DNA of 64,000 nt from Polynucleobacter wuianus (GTDB lineage: Bacteria > Pseudomonadota > Gammaproteobacteria > Burkholderiales > Burkholderiaceae), in NCBI RefSeq assembly GCF_001659725.1, contig NZ_CP015922.1, positions 1,736,001-1,800,000 of the forward strand, given 5' to 3'. Positions 44,310 through 51,459 of the stretch are shown in pieces; within the stretch, counting starts at the first letter, position 1, and every line of letters begins with the position of its first letter. The notes under the pieces are model-generated. The model had not been told where the DNA came from and searched no databases. It saw only the letters and a list, made by a program, of their open reading frames with translations. The translations under genes were made by a program, and so were the position numbers.

Positions 44310-45592
44310 TACCGGACACATACTTTACAGTTTTTGGCATAGGAGGGACCACTCTATGCCGTGGAATGAAAGTACGAAGATGGATGAAAAGCTCAAATTT
44401 GTGTCGCGTTACCTCGATGGCGAGAAAATTACTACCCTGTGCCAGGAGTTTGGAATCTCCCGAGTGACGGGCCATAAGATCATTGATCGGTATAAAGACA
44501 GTGGTTTGGAGGCCTTTACCGATCGCAGTAGACGACCCTTTCGGCAAGCCAATCGCTTGCCCTTCCAGGTCGAGCAATTGATTGTGAATCTGAAAAAAGA
44601 GTTCCCCACCTGGGGCGCTCCTAAACTGCGCGACCGCATCCACACCCACTATCCAGAACTGGCATTGCCTGCCAAGAGTACGGTACATGCAGTTCTCGAT
44701 CGCCATGGTCTAGTGAAGAAGAAACGGATGCGCCGCCATCCCAAGCTTACCGGGACCAACTTATCCGATCTCAAAGAGCCCAATGCCCTATGGTGCGTGG
44801 ATTACAAGGGCGAATTTATGTTCGGTAATAAGCGGTACTGCTATCCCTTAACCGTAACGGACTATGCCTCTCGCTTTTTGATTTGCTGTGAAGGTTTGGA
44901 GAGTACTCGTGAAGCGCAGGCTTTTACCGTGTTTGAACAACTCTTTAAAGAGTATGGACTGCCAGGTTCAATCCGCTCAGACAACGGCGTGCCCTTTGCC
45001 TGCGCTAATGCGCTCTATGGTTTAAGTAGTCTATCGGTATGGTGGTTGCGCTTAGGCATTGGGATTGAGCGCATTAAGCCCGGCAATCCCCAGCAAAATG
45101 GCCGCCATGAACGCATGCATTTAACACTCAAGCAAGCGACGACTAAACCCCCAGCCAAAACGATGTTGCAACAACAAGATAAGTTCGAAGACTTTATCCA
45201 TGAGTACAACTATGAGCGTCCCCATCAAGCACTAGAGATGAAAAAACCGGCACAGCTCTATGTTCCTTCGACCCGAAAATATGAAGGGCTACCCGATGTG
45301 AGTTATCCCTTCCACGATAAGACAGTGACCGTGACTAACTGCGGACGCATCTGCCTTGATGGTAAGAAGATTCACTTTAGTACGGTGTTCGCTGGTCATG
45401 ACGTGGGCCTGCGACAAGTCGAAGACGACGTGTGGTTAGTGAGCTTTATGGATTACGATATGGCTTACTTTGATATGGAGTCTTCAAGGGTACAAGCCCT
45501 AGAAAACCCATTTGGTCCCAAAGTATTGGGGATGTGATTGGTAAATGTGTAAACCATGTGGTCGGTACCGGACGTAAAGCATGTGTCCGGTA
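44310..45592 (+). mobile_element. IS481-family insertion sequence
   Basis: Terminal repeats TACCGGACACATACTTTAC (44310-44328) and its near-perfect reverse complement GTAAAGCATGTGTCCGGTA (45574-45592; one mismatch) flank a single transposase gene. Its right end lies 15 bp from the CCA end of the tRNA-Ile gene. No clear target duplication was seen; true ends may extend by a few bases. Confidence 0.85.
44356..45537 (+). CDS. IS481-family transposase
   Basis: 393 residues. N-terminal HTH (LDGEKITTLCQEFGISRVTGHKIIDRYKDSG) and the rve-type DDE core: CVDYKGEF, IRSDNGVPFAC and HERMHLTLK. The full-length ORF looks intact. Confidence 0.92.
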   Translation: MPWNESTKMDEKLKFVSRYLDGEKITTLCQEFGISRVTGHKIIDRYKDSGLEAFTDRSRRPFRQANRLPFQVEQLIVNLKKEFPTWGAPKLRDRIHTHYPELALPAKSTVHAVLDRHGLVKKKRMRRHPKLTGTNLSDLKEPNALWCVDYKGEFMFGNKRYCYPLTVTDYASRFLICCEGLESTREAQAFTVFEQLFKEYGLPGSIRSDNGVPFACANALYGLSSLSVWWLRLGIGIERIKPGNPQQNGRHERMHLTLKQATTKPPAKTMLQQQDKFEDFIHEYNYERPHQALEMKKPAQLYVPSTRKYEGLPDVSYPFHDKTVTVTNCGRICLDGKKIHFSTVFAGHDVGLRQVEDDVWLVSFMDYDMAYFDMESSRVQALENPFGPKVLGM

Positions 45593-45607
45593 CGTACCTT
45601 TTATTTC

Positions 45608-45896
45608 TGGTGGGCCCACCAGGACTTGAACCTGGGACCAAAGGATTCCGGTTTGTGTAGCTTTCACTACTCCCTGGACTATGCCTTCATCATATTGATT
45701 GCTCAACTTAGATGGGTGCCGTCTAGTCTCTACACGTTCAAAGTATTTCTACTAAGCTTCGCTCGGCGTTAGCTTGTGCAGCTTTTGGCTGCCTTTAGCT
45801 TTCTCCGAATTTGACACCATCCCTTATGCAGTTTCCAAGCATAAGGCACAACTTTCGCTATGAGTCCTCTGCTCTAACCAACTGAGCTATGGGCCC
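45608..45896 (-). tRNA. ileX: tRNA-Ile(CAU), split by a group I intron
   Basis: On the minus strand, exon 1 (45896-45860, 37 nt) is GGGCCCATAGCTCAGTTGG...GAGGACTCAT, ending with anticodon CAT. Exon 2 (45647-45608, 40 nt) completes the anticodon arm (AATCC), T-arm CCAGGTTCAAGTCCTGG, acceptor TGGGCCC and encoded ACCA. The acceptor stem GGGCCCA/TGGGCCC is perfect, and the mature length is 77 nt. The CAT anticodon with this body fits the lysidine-modified AUA-reading tRNA-Ile2 rather than methionine tRNA. The symbol is given by analogy. Confidence 0.93.
45648..45859 (-). ncRNA. Azoarcus-type group I intron in tRNA-Ile(CAU)
   Basis: 212 nt. The minus strand starts AGCGAAAGTTGTGCCTTATG and ends CACACAAACCGG. 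Conserved core words are in order: GATGGTGTCAAATTCGG, AACGCCGAGCGAAGC, GTAGAGACTAGACGGCACCC and GAAGGCATAGTCCAGGGAG. These agree closely with the self-splicing Azoarcus tRNA-Ile intron. The guide GTG pairs with the CAT anticodon at the 5' splice site, and the terminal G is the omega-G. No internal ORF. Confidence 0.92.
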
Positions 45897-46175
45897 TAAA
45901 ACTGTTTTTACTACACACCTTACTGCTGGTGTTTACTACTGCAAAACCACACTAAAACCGCATTTACTACACACCTCGGTTTTTGCTCCGGTGTGTAAGC
46001 GGTGTGTAAGCAATTTTATATGTCTTAACCACCACTAACCTCTTGAATCTATTGAGGTCTTTGCTACAAGACCCCTAGGGCTTCTTTCTTATGAGAGCAG
46101 AGTACCAAATTGACCGTAGTAAATACAAAGGTCTAGCGTTAGTGAGACTCGGTGTGTAAGTAAGTGTGTAAGCAA
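45897..46175. other. Region with repeated GTGTGTA / TACACAC words next to tRNA
   Basis: Direct repeat TTTACTACACACCT at 45907-45920 and 45963-45976; GTGTGTAAG repeated at 45991, 46002, 46150 and 46160. No gene was seen. The repeats look like arm-type recombinase sites or a decayed attachment region at the edge of the island. Confidence 0.5.
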
Positions 46176-46793
46176 TTAAGCTGCAATAGGGAATTCAAGC
46201 ACCGGCATCCCCATCTTGATTCGCTGAAGATAACTATCAGTCATGATCTTAGAAATATCAGCTTTTCCAGCATCAGCCACAACAACAATCCCACCCTGAT
46301 TCTTAAAATCAGCTCTATCCACCCAACCTTGCGGTGTTAGTTGTTGTAAAGTCATGCCAGCGATGGAAACAGCTTTGGATGAAATAAACCATAACTCTTG
46401 CTTATCCCCTGCCTTCTTAGCAACTATCTCATTGATTTTGCCAATAGGTGACTTAAGTAACTTCTGACGATGGTAGCTACCAATCCAAGTTTTAATAGAT
46501 TTAAATTCAGATCTATTAAATTTAAAACGCCAGATGCCACCGACATAGCCTGCTAGCTTTAGCATGTCAACATGAGGTTTTTCTGTGCCCAAATGTAATT
46601 GAAGATTTGTTTCTGGCATTTTTGGAACGTGAGGTAATGCAGTTCTTGGAAAACGCACTTCTGCTGTAAACCAAGCAAAATTAGTTACTGAAGGGTGCAA
46701 CCTTACCCCAGTAACTGCCTCTGTTTTAATTTCTTGTGACATCAAAATATCAAACAAGTTATAACCTTTTGTGTAATGAAAAATAGTGCTCAT
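46176..46793 (-). CDS. Island protein, unknown (HYT-type N-terminus)
   Basis: 205 residues, not recognised with confidence. The N-terminus STIFHYTKGYNLFDILMSQEIKTEAV resembles the start of DUF2971 or ADP-ribosyltransferase-like proteins (an HYT followed by a short helix and a residue-rich loop). Other visible parts are GYVGGIWRFKF and KQELWFISSKAVSI. The protein ends in PIAA. It has its own upstream leader (copy A) and an ATTCTCCTT-type ribosome-binding site. Monocistronic. Confidence 0.6.
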   Translation of the reverse strand: MSTIFHYTKGYNLFDILMSQEIKTEAVTGVRLHPSVTNFAWFTAEVRFPRTALPHVPKMPETNLQLHLGTEKPHVDMLKLAGYVGGIWRFKFNRSEFKSIKTWIGSYHRQKLLKSPIGKINEIVAKKAGDKQELWFISSKAVSIAGMTLQQLTPQGWVDRADFKNQGGIVVVADAGKADISKIMTDSYLQRIKMGMPVLEFPIAA

Positions 46794-46810
46794 TTAATTC
46801 TCCTTAATTG

Positions 46811-46903
46811 CGAACTATCACTGCGATAATTCATAAGTTCTATATTAGTTTTGATGCCTTAAATTTCGAATGAATAAGCGATTTAAATCAAGTTTGTTAA
46901 TCG
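46811..46903 (-). promoter_or_regulatory. Island leader repeat, copy A
   Basis: Most diverged at its gene-proximal end. The conserved core on the minus strand is TTAACAAACTTGATTTAAAT, then TTATTCATTCGAAA, upstream of the 46176-46793 gene. Confidence 0.7.
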
Positions 46904-46915
46904 CCCTGAAAGTAA

Positions 46916-46944
46916 GATAAGTGGTTGCCTTGCAACCACTTATC
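46916..46944. terminator. 13-bp hairpin after island gene
   Basis: Arms GATAAGTGGTTGC and GCAACCACTTATC (46916-46928 / 46932-46944) around CTT, just past the stop at 46950. A T-rich tail is weak, so it may act as a 3'-end stabiliser as well. Confidence 0.65.
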
Positions 46945-46949
46945 GAGCA

Positions 46950-47438
46950 CTATGCAGCTAATTCGACCTGTTGACAACGATCACAGGAACATCCAACTAT
47001 ATTTCGATTAAAGTACTCCTCTGCATCAACATCACAGATATTCCAGGCGTAGATAGGACCCATCATTGCACCCCAAGGAGCAACAATGGTGTCATTACGC
47101 AAAACTCCAAAGTACGCCAAGTTGCCCACATCATCCACTTGCGTTGAAGCGACCTCAAACCAAAATCGCTCATTTGGAACATCCTCAATTCCCCAATCAA
47201 CAATCACCTTAGCCATCATTCCCACGGGGATTGACTCACGAATCTCTTTTTCCGGAATTGAGAAGGTATCTGGGAAATTCTCTTCCATATATTCAACATC
47301 TTGCAATCCAATTTCCATCCACTCAGAATCCACCTCTATAAAAGTGGAGTTAAATGGTGCTTCACTTGCCAATTTAAAGTCTGCTGCCGTATGTTTGCAA
47401 TTACACATGTATTTCTCCTTTTTACTTAAGGTCATCAA
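46950..47438 (-). CDS. Island protein, DUF2314-like
   Basis: 162 residues. Central segment MMAKVIVDWGIEDVPNERFWFEVASTQVDDVGNLAYFGVLRNDTIV has the shape of DUF2314 domains, but this is a weak impression. Cysteines in MCNCKH at the start and CSCDRCQQ at the end could bind a metal. The protein ends in ELAA. The first ATG in the frame gives MMTLSKKEKYMCNCKH; the M at 47408 is a possible better start. Leader copy B lies upstream. Confidence 0.6.
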   Translation of the reverse strand: MMTLSKKEKYMCNCKHTAADFKLASEAPFNSTFIEVDSEWMEIGLQDVEYMEENFPDTFSIPEKEIRESIPVGMMAKVIVDWGIEDVPNERFWFEVASTQVDDVGNLAYFGVLRNDTIVAPWGAMMGPIYAWNICDVDAEEYFNRNIVGCSCDRCQQVELAA

Positions 47439-47519
47439 GAGCGATAACCCATATACCTAAGATAGGCGTTTTGACCCTCTTTTCGGGTAAACAATCAATT
47501 CAAATCGAGTTTGTTAATC
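47432..47519 (-). promoter_or_regulatory. Island leader repeat, copy B
   Basis: The minus strand has TTAACAAACTCGATTTGAAT, TTGTTTACCCGAAAAG, GGTCAAAACGCCTATCTTAG and TATATGGGTTATCGCTCTTG, ending next to the 46950-47438 gene start. It overlaps the extreme 5' end of that reading frame if the upstream ATG is used. Confidence 0.75.
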
Positions 47520-47532
47520 AATAGATATAAAC

Positions 47533-47554
47533 AAAAAAGCCACCCGAAGGTGGC
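47533..47554 (-). terminator. CCACC-CGAA-GGTGG type terminator, island copy 1
   Basis: GCCACC (47539-47544), CGAA, GGTGGC (47549-47554), with a T-run on the minus strand. Closes the 47563-47961 gene. Confidence 0.8.
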
Positions 47555-47562
47555 ACTAAAAC

Positions 47563-47961
47563 TTATGCAAAGTTTTCTATGGGTAGAGAGCCATTCAAAA
47601 CCTGTTCGGTGACCTCTATGCCGCCCATATCCTCAATAAAATCTACCAAACCTTCTCCGGATAACATTAAGGGAATATCTTTCAAATGCGCCCCAAGAGC
47701 CACAACGATTTGACAGCGTCTTAAGAAAACTTCTTCATCGGCATTAGCTTTGGACCAGTCAAAATTTCTAACATCTTTATATTCAGCCTTAACCGTAGAC
47801 AGCATTTCAAGCCACTGACTCATAAAGCTTTCAAAACCAAACCGCCCAATTAAATCTGGTGTGTTTTCAAGCAGCTCAAAGAACATATCTACTGGAACCT
47901 CGATGGCGCAATCTATATCAAGATTTACCAGACTAATAGTCAACATTTTTTCATTACTCAT
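47563..47961 (-). CDS. Island protein, unknown, acidic
   Basis: 132 residues, acidic, mainly helical. Visible segments: LTISLVNLDIDCAIEVPVDMFFELLENTPDLIGRFGFESFM and MLSGEGLVDFIEDMGGIEVTEQVL. Not recognised. It is a single-gene unit between leader C and its own terminator, and it lacks the AA tail that neighbours have (ends ENFA). Confidence 0.55.
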   Translation of the reverse strand: MSNEKMLTISLVNLDIDCAIEVPVDMFFELLENTPDLIGRFGFESFMSQWLEMLSTVKAEYKDVRNFDWSKANADEEVFLRRCQIVVALGAHLKDIPLMLSGEGLVDFIEDMGGIEVTEQVLNGSLPIENFA

Positions 47962-47985
47962 TTCAACTTCTCCTATTTAATAAAG

Positions 47986-48076
47986 GCTCTCAAGAGCGAC
48001 AGCCCATATATGTAAGATATTCGTTTCGACCTACTTTTCGGATGAATAACCAATTCAAATCAACTCTGTTAATTGC
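47986..48076 (-). promoter_or_regulatory. Island leader repeat, copy C
   Basis: The minus strand has TTAACAGAGTTGATTTGAAT, TTATTCATCCGAAAAG, GGTCGAAACGAATATCTTAC and TATATGGGCTGTCGCTCTTG, placed upstream of the 47563-47961 gene. Confidence 0.75.
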
Positions 48077-48088
48077 CGAAACCGATAG

Positions 48089-48110
48089 AAAATGCCACCC
48101 GAAGGTGGCA
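48089..48110 (-). terminator. CCACC-CGAA-GGTGG type terminator, island copy 2
   Basis: TGCCACC (48093-48099), CGAA, GGTGGCA (48104-48110), then TTTTC on the minus strand. Confidence 0.78.
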
Positions 48111-48117
48111 TCTATTA

Positions 48118-48534
48118 CTAAGCCGCTAATCGCATAACAGGAACCTCTGGAATCAAATCTACCCCTCCAGCAGACGACAGATCCAATAAGCCGCGAGCAC
48201 GCTGCTCATCAAATTGCTCCGGATGCACTAGATAAATCGGCTCTTTGTATAAAACCGTATTAAGAGCGGCAAAATCAACGCAAAGATCGCAAAACTTACC
48301 CCATCTTTCTTTCTGAACGTGCGCTGCCTTAGGATGTTTATTAAAAAATGCATCCTCACGTAACAGCTTTGCTTTAAGCACTAAGTGGTAACCATCGGCT
48401 TTTTCATGATCACTATTTACCAACCTCTCAAATTCATTAACAATCGCATCTACAAAATCTGTCGTAGATTTAACTACCATCTTGATGCCATAAGGAATCA
48501 TATTGACTGCAATTACATAAGATTTATTACTCAT
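48118..48534 (-). CDS. Island protein, unknown
   Basis: 138 residues. Starts MSNKSYVIAVNMIPYGIKMVVKSTTDFVDAIVNEFERLV and ends VPVMRLAA; a central HPKAAHVQKERWGKFCDLCVDFAA. No family recognised. Leader copy D lies upstream and a terminator downstream, so it is transcribed alone. Confidence 0.55.
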   Translation of the reverse strand: MSNKSYVIAVNMIPYGIKMVVKSTTDFVDAIVNEFERLVNSDHEKADGYHLVLKAKLLREDAFFNKHPKAAHVQKERWGKFCDLCVDFAALNTVLYKEPIYLVHPEQFDEQRARGLLDLSSAGGVDLIPEVPVMRLAA

Positions 48535-48552
48535 TTAATTCTCCTTTAATTG

Positions 48553-48645
48553 AGAGCCACCAAGTGCGGTAACCCATATACGTAAGATAGGCGTTTTGAC
48601 CATCTTTTCGGATGAACAATCAATTCAAATCAAGTCTGTTAATCG
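48553..48645 (-). promoter_or_regulatory. Island leader repeat, copy D
   Basis: The minus strand has TTAACAGACTTGATTTGAAT, TTGTTCATCCGAAAAG, GGTCAAAACGCCTATCTTAC and TATATGGGTTACCGCACTTG, upstream of the 48118-48534 gene. It is closest to the consensus. Confidence 0.78.
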
Positions 48646-48656
48646 ATGTCTTTAAA

Positions 48657-48680
48657 CGAAAATGCCACCCGAAGGTGGCA
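48657..48680 (-). terminator. CCACC-CGAA-GGTGG type terminator, island copy 3
   Basis: TGCCACC (48663-48669), CGAA, GGTGGCA (48674-48680), then TTTTCG on the minus strand. Confidence 0.75.
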
Positions 48681-48682
48681 CT

Positions 48683-48700
48683 GTTACTGCAAGTAACGCT
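48683..48700. repeat. Palindromic intergenic repeat, copy 3 (degenerate)
   Basis: GTTACT-GCA-AGTAAC followed by GCT; the left arm has lost its outer GC part. Confidence 0.55.
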
Positions 48701-48704
48701 TGTT

Positions 48705-49547
48705 TCATGCGGCTATTGGTAGCGGCTGGAGAGTCAGCTTTTTGGCTCGACGTTGTTCATCAACCCTATCGCGCTCCTCTTGTATCTTGAGTTGATAAGC
48801 AGGCGAAATCATCTCTTTTGCTTTTGCAAATTGCTGTTTTTCAATTTCTGAATAACTCCCTTTGCTGCCAATGTCCACTATTACCCGTTTAAGAATTTGC
48901 TCCTCAAACTCATAATCCATAGGAACAATACCTACTACTTTGTAAATTCCATCAACTATGGCGCAAATGGGATATAGAAATGAGCCAACACCATGCGAAT
49001 CATGTACTTGACTGGTCCATTCGCCTGGAATCCTAAACTCAGCCATAGGCGTTTCAGCTTTTATGTTTAAAAGTGCTTTCACAAGCTTTGCCCTACCCTC
49101 ATCTTCACTTTTGCGCTTTTGTACGCCTTCTAAATTCACATTACTTTCGCGAATACGGTCAATTCCTCCGTTTTGGCGTATGAAATCTTCTAGCTCATCA
49201 GCCATTACATCCTGTCTATAAGCCATATCAAGCACTCTGGCATAAACGTGCGCATTTTTACGATTAGTGCGCACTACATATTTCACAATAATGGTCAGAT
49301 CTGGGGTATTTTTTTGAACCTTGATATGGTGCTTGGTTGATAAAGTACTGCGCATTTTGGATAGTATTTCTAGCTTATAGTCAGACCCCAGAACCTGATC
49401 GCTATATCGCATTAACTCAGCCAATAGCCCATATAAAACGTCGTTTGCTTTCACAATGTAGCTATCGTAAAAATCAACTTGCTGCTGTGCCAGTAAATCC
49501 CCTTCTGATAACACTTGCTCTACTAATAACTTTCCATTCTTTTTCAT
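48705..49547 (-). CDS. Island protein, unknown
   Basis: 280 residues, soluble, charged. A helical N-terminal half (VEQVLSEGDLLAQQQVDFYDSYIVKANDVLYGLLAELM), then TIIVKYVVRTNRKNAHVYARVLDMAY, and a C-terminal EEQILKRVIVDIGSKGSYSEIEKQQFAKAKEM. Ends LPIAA. Not recognised. Leader copy E lies upstream; divergent from the SIR2-like operon. Confidence 0.6.
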   Translation of the reverse strand: MKKNGKLLVEQVLSEGDLLAQQQVDFYDSYIVKANDVLYGLLAELMRYSDQVLGSDYKLEILSKMRSTLSTKHHIKVQKNTPDLTIIVKYVVRTNRKNAHVYARVLDMAYRQDVMADELEDFIRQNGGIDRIRESNVNLEGVQKRKSEDEGRAKLVKALLNIKAETPMAEFRIPGEWTSQVHDSHGVGSFLYPICAIVDGIYKVVGIVPMDYEFEEQILKRVIVDIGSKGSYSEIEKQQFAKAKEMISPAYQLKIQEERDRVDEQRRAKKLTLQPLPIAA

Positions 49548-49569
49548 CTTATTTCTCCATTGTTATGCG

Positions 49570-49650
49570 TGTTAGTTCGCTTTATAAGTCTATAAAAATA
49601 GGGGTCTTTTTCGGATGAATAAGTGATTTAAGTCAGTTCTGTTAAGCGGA
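49570..49650 (-). promoter_or_regulatory. Island leader repeat, copy E
   Basis: A diverged copy: minus strand TTAACAGAACTGACTTAAAT, then TTATTCATCCGAAAAAG. It lies in the 194-bp gap between the 48705-49547 gene (-) and the SIR2-like operon (+), so it may serve either. Confidence 0.6.
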
Positions 49651-49741
49651 TTTAGAGGGGTAAACGCTAATCAATTTGGATAAGAATTGTGCTTATACTT
49701 TTCATATCTACATTTAGTACAGCAATCAACTAAAGGCTTAT

Positions 49742-50473
49742 ATGGCAGAAGAAGGATTGGGGCTTTACAAGGAGATTCCAGGTGGACTTCGAAAAGGACG
49801 CTCCACTACAGATGACTGGCGGAAAGCTAAAGACACAATGTATTACGAATGGTGGCGATGTTTAAATGCAAGCAACGAATATCTTGATTGCTGTGCAAAA
49901 GGCGGTAAAAACCACCCTTTAGCCGATACCTATGCACTATTCGGGGATGTAAACGTCTCATGGGCACAATGGTGGATCAAAGTCGGCAAACGTATTTTTA
50001 GTGAGAGGCGTCAATACCCTAAGGTTCGCGCAATCGAGCAAGAAGAGGCATTAAGCAAGTTGGAAGTTGAGGCAAAGGATTTCTTAATCCTCGATATCCC
50101 TTTACATCTGCGTCGAGTAACCATTCTTGAGCAAATCAATAAGCTCTTAGATCAGCATCATGATGGCAAAAACTTGGATGTGAGAGCTCAAAGTACCGCT
50201 TTAGTGCAACTCGAAACTACTAAGCTACAACACAAAACCGTCCCAATCTTAGTGGATGTTGCAGAAATCCTGCATCGCAACCCCGGCATTCAACTGTATC
50301 AACTGGCTCAAAGAGCAAAACTAGCTGAAATCCACCTTGGTAGGAAAGTTCAAGAATCTAATAGCGCAGAGCAAGAGAAGCAAAGACGGCAAATGGCTGC
50401 CAGTAGATATAAGGAGCAAGCAGAAAGATTGGTTTACAACGCGGCAAGACTGAAGTTCCCATCAATTGAATAA
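49742..50473 (+). CDS. Island protein upstream of SIR2-like gene, unknown
   Basis: 243 residues. N-terminal YYEWWRCLNASNEYLDCCAKGG and ADTYALFGDVNVSWAQWWIKVGKRIFSER, then a helical C-terminal half (LPLHLRRVTILEQINKLLDQHH, and a charged tail). The WWxCL and FGDVN...WWxxxG patterns look like a specific protein family that I cannot name. It ends 25 bp before the SIR2-like gene, so they form one operon and may act together. Confidence 0.65.
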   Translation: MAEEGLGLYKEIPGGLRKGRSTTDDWRKAKDTMYYEWWRCLNASNEYLDCCAKGGKNHPLADTYALFGDVNVSWAQWWIKVGKRIFSERRQYPKVRAIEQEEALSKLEVEAKDFLILDIPLHLRRVTILEQINKLLDQHHDGKNLDVRAQSTALVQLETTKLQHKTVPILVDVAEILHRNPGIQLYQLAQRAKLAEIHLGRKVQESNSAEQEKQRRQMAASRYKEQAERLVYNAARLKFPSIE

Positions 50474-50498
50474 GTGTTATTACAGTTAAGGATAAGAA

Positions 50499-51434
50499 AT
50501 GACTATTCAAAGTACGGTATTAATAGGCAACGGCCCTAATCGCGCAAACGAAAAGGATATATTGGAGGTTGGCAATGTAGAGATAAGTTGGAACAGCTTG
50601 CTAGCTGACTTATCTAAGTTTGCTGGAATTGATATACGTAATATTGACAGTAAACCACTAACCCTAGTATTTGATGAAATCTTACTGCGTTCGAGAAAGC
50701 CAAATATCAAACTAGCATTGCTCAAGGAGGTGTCAAATAAAATCTTTCTAGCTAGAAATGCTGAGCTAACCAAAAGACTTTCTGAGCTAACTAAAGTAAT
50801 GCTCACTACCAACTATAGTTGGGCTACATTTGATTCGCCTGAATTTGGATTATTTCTTCACAAGAAATTTCCAGAAATTAATGAAAATACTTTTTCTATT
50901 TTTCGAGGATTTAAAGGTGATAAAAGAGAAATTTGGTTTATTAATGGATCGTCAGATACCCCTACAAGCCTAGCACTAGGCTTTATGCAGTATGCACGCC
51001 ATCAAACACAAATTAAAAATTACTTAACTGGCGGAGTTTCTTACAGCAAAATCAAAATTCCGAATTCGCCTTTATATCGAGGGATCCCTCAATTTGATTT
51101 TGATAAGAAAAAAGAGCCTTACTCTTGGGCGGATTTATTCTTACGCGACCATATACATATGATTGGTTTGGGAATGGAATATACCGAAACGATTCTTTGG
51201 TGGTTGCTTATCGAAAAAATGCACTTACAACGCAAATATCCGAAATACATTGGCGGTGTCACTTATCACCAAGTTGATGTTAAAGGTAAGCCTGAAAAGA
51301 ACATCAATGACAAGCTAAATATGCTTGAAGATCTGGGAGTCCAAGTCAACCGCGTATCTGCTCCAAGCTACTTTGACGGGTACATGATGATTGCAGATCA
51401 AATTTCGCCAAAGGTACGCAAGGCTAAGAAATAA
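50499..51434 (+). CDS. SIR2-like domain protein with His-to-Asn change
   Basis: 311 residues. SIR2-like signatures: VLIGNGPNRA (8-16, nucleotide loop), SWNSLLADL (30-38), MLTTNYSWATFD (101-112), a WFINGSSDTPTSLALG segment (146-161) and HMIGLGMEYTETILWWLL (220-237). Related SIR2-like proteins have IHG at the third motif; here it is ING (Asn149), so the catalytic His appears replaced. Such proteins are often NAD-degrading effectors in anti-phage systems. Activity cannot be inferred here. Confidence 0.7.
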   Translation: MTIQSTVLIGNGPNRANEKDILEVGNVEISWNSLLADLSKFAGIDIRNIDSKPLTLVFDEILLRSRKPNIKLALLKEVSNKIFLARNAELTKRLSELTKVMLTTNYSWATFDSPEFGLFLHKKFPEINENTFSIFRGFKGDKREIWFINGSSDTPTSLALGFMQYARHQTQIKNYLTGGVSYSKIKIPNSPLYRGIPQFDFDKKKEPYSWADLFLRDHIHMIGLGMEYTETILWWLLIEKMHLQRKYPKYIGGVTYHQVDVKGKPEKNINDKLNMLEDLGVQVNRVSAPSYFDGYMMIADQISPKVRKAKK

Positions 51435-51435
51435 C

Positions 51436-51459
51436 AAAAGGCGCTTAAGCGCCTTTTTC
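51436..51459. terminator. Bidirectional intrinsic terminator
   Basis: Perfect 22-bp palindrome, arms AAAAGGCGCTT and AAGCGCCTTTT, then T. It ends the SIR2-like operon (+) and the small recombinase gene (-), whose stop is next to it. Confidence 0.85.

Noticed and set aside
45446..45706. A minus-strand ORF of 86 aa over the tRNA
   Set aside because: It overlaps the group I intron, the tRNA 3' exon and the IS end. The structured RNA explains the sequence fully.
47533..48680. CRISPR array suggested by regularly spaced repeats
   Set aside because: The repeats are about 550 bp apart with full genes between them, and they differ; no short spacers and no cas genes.
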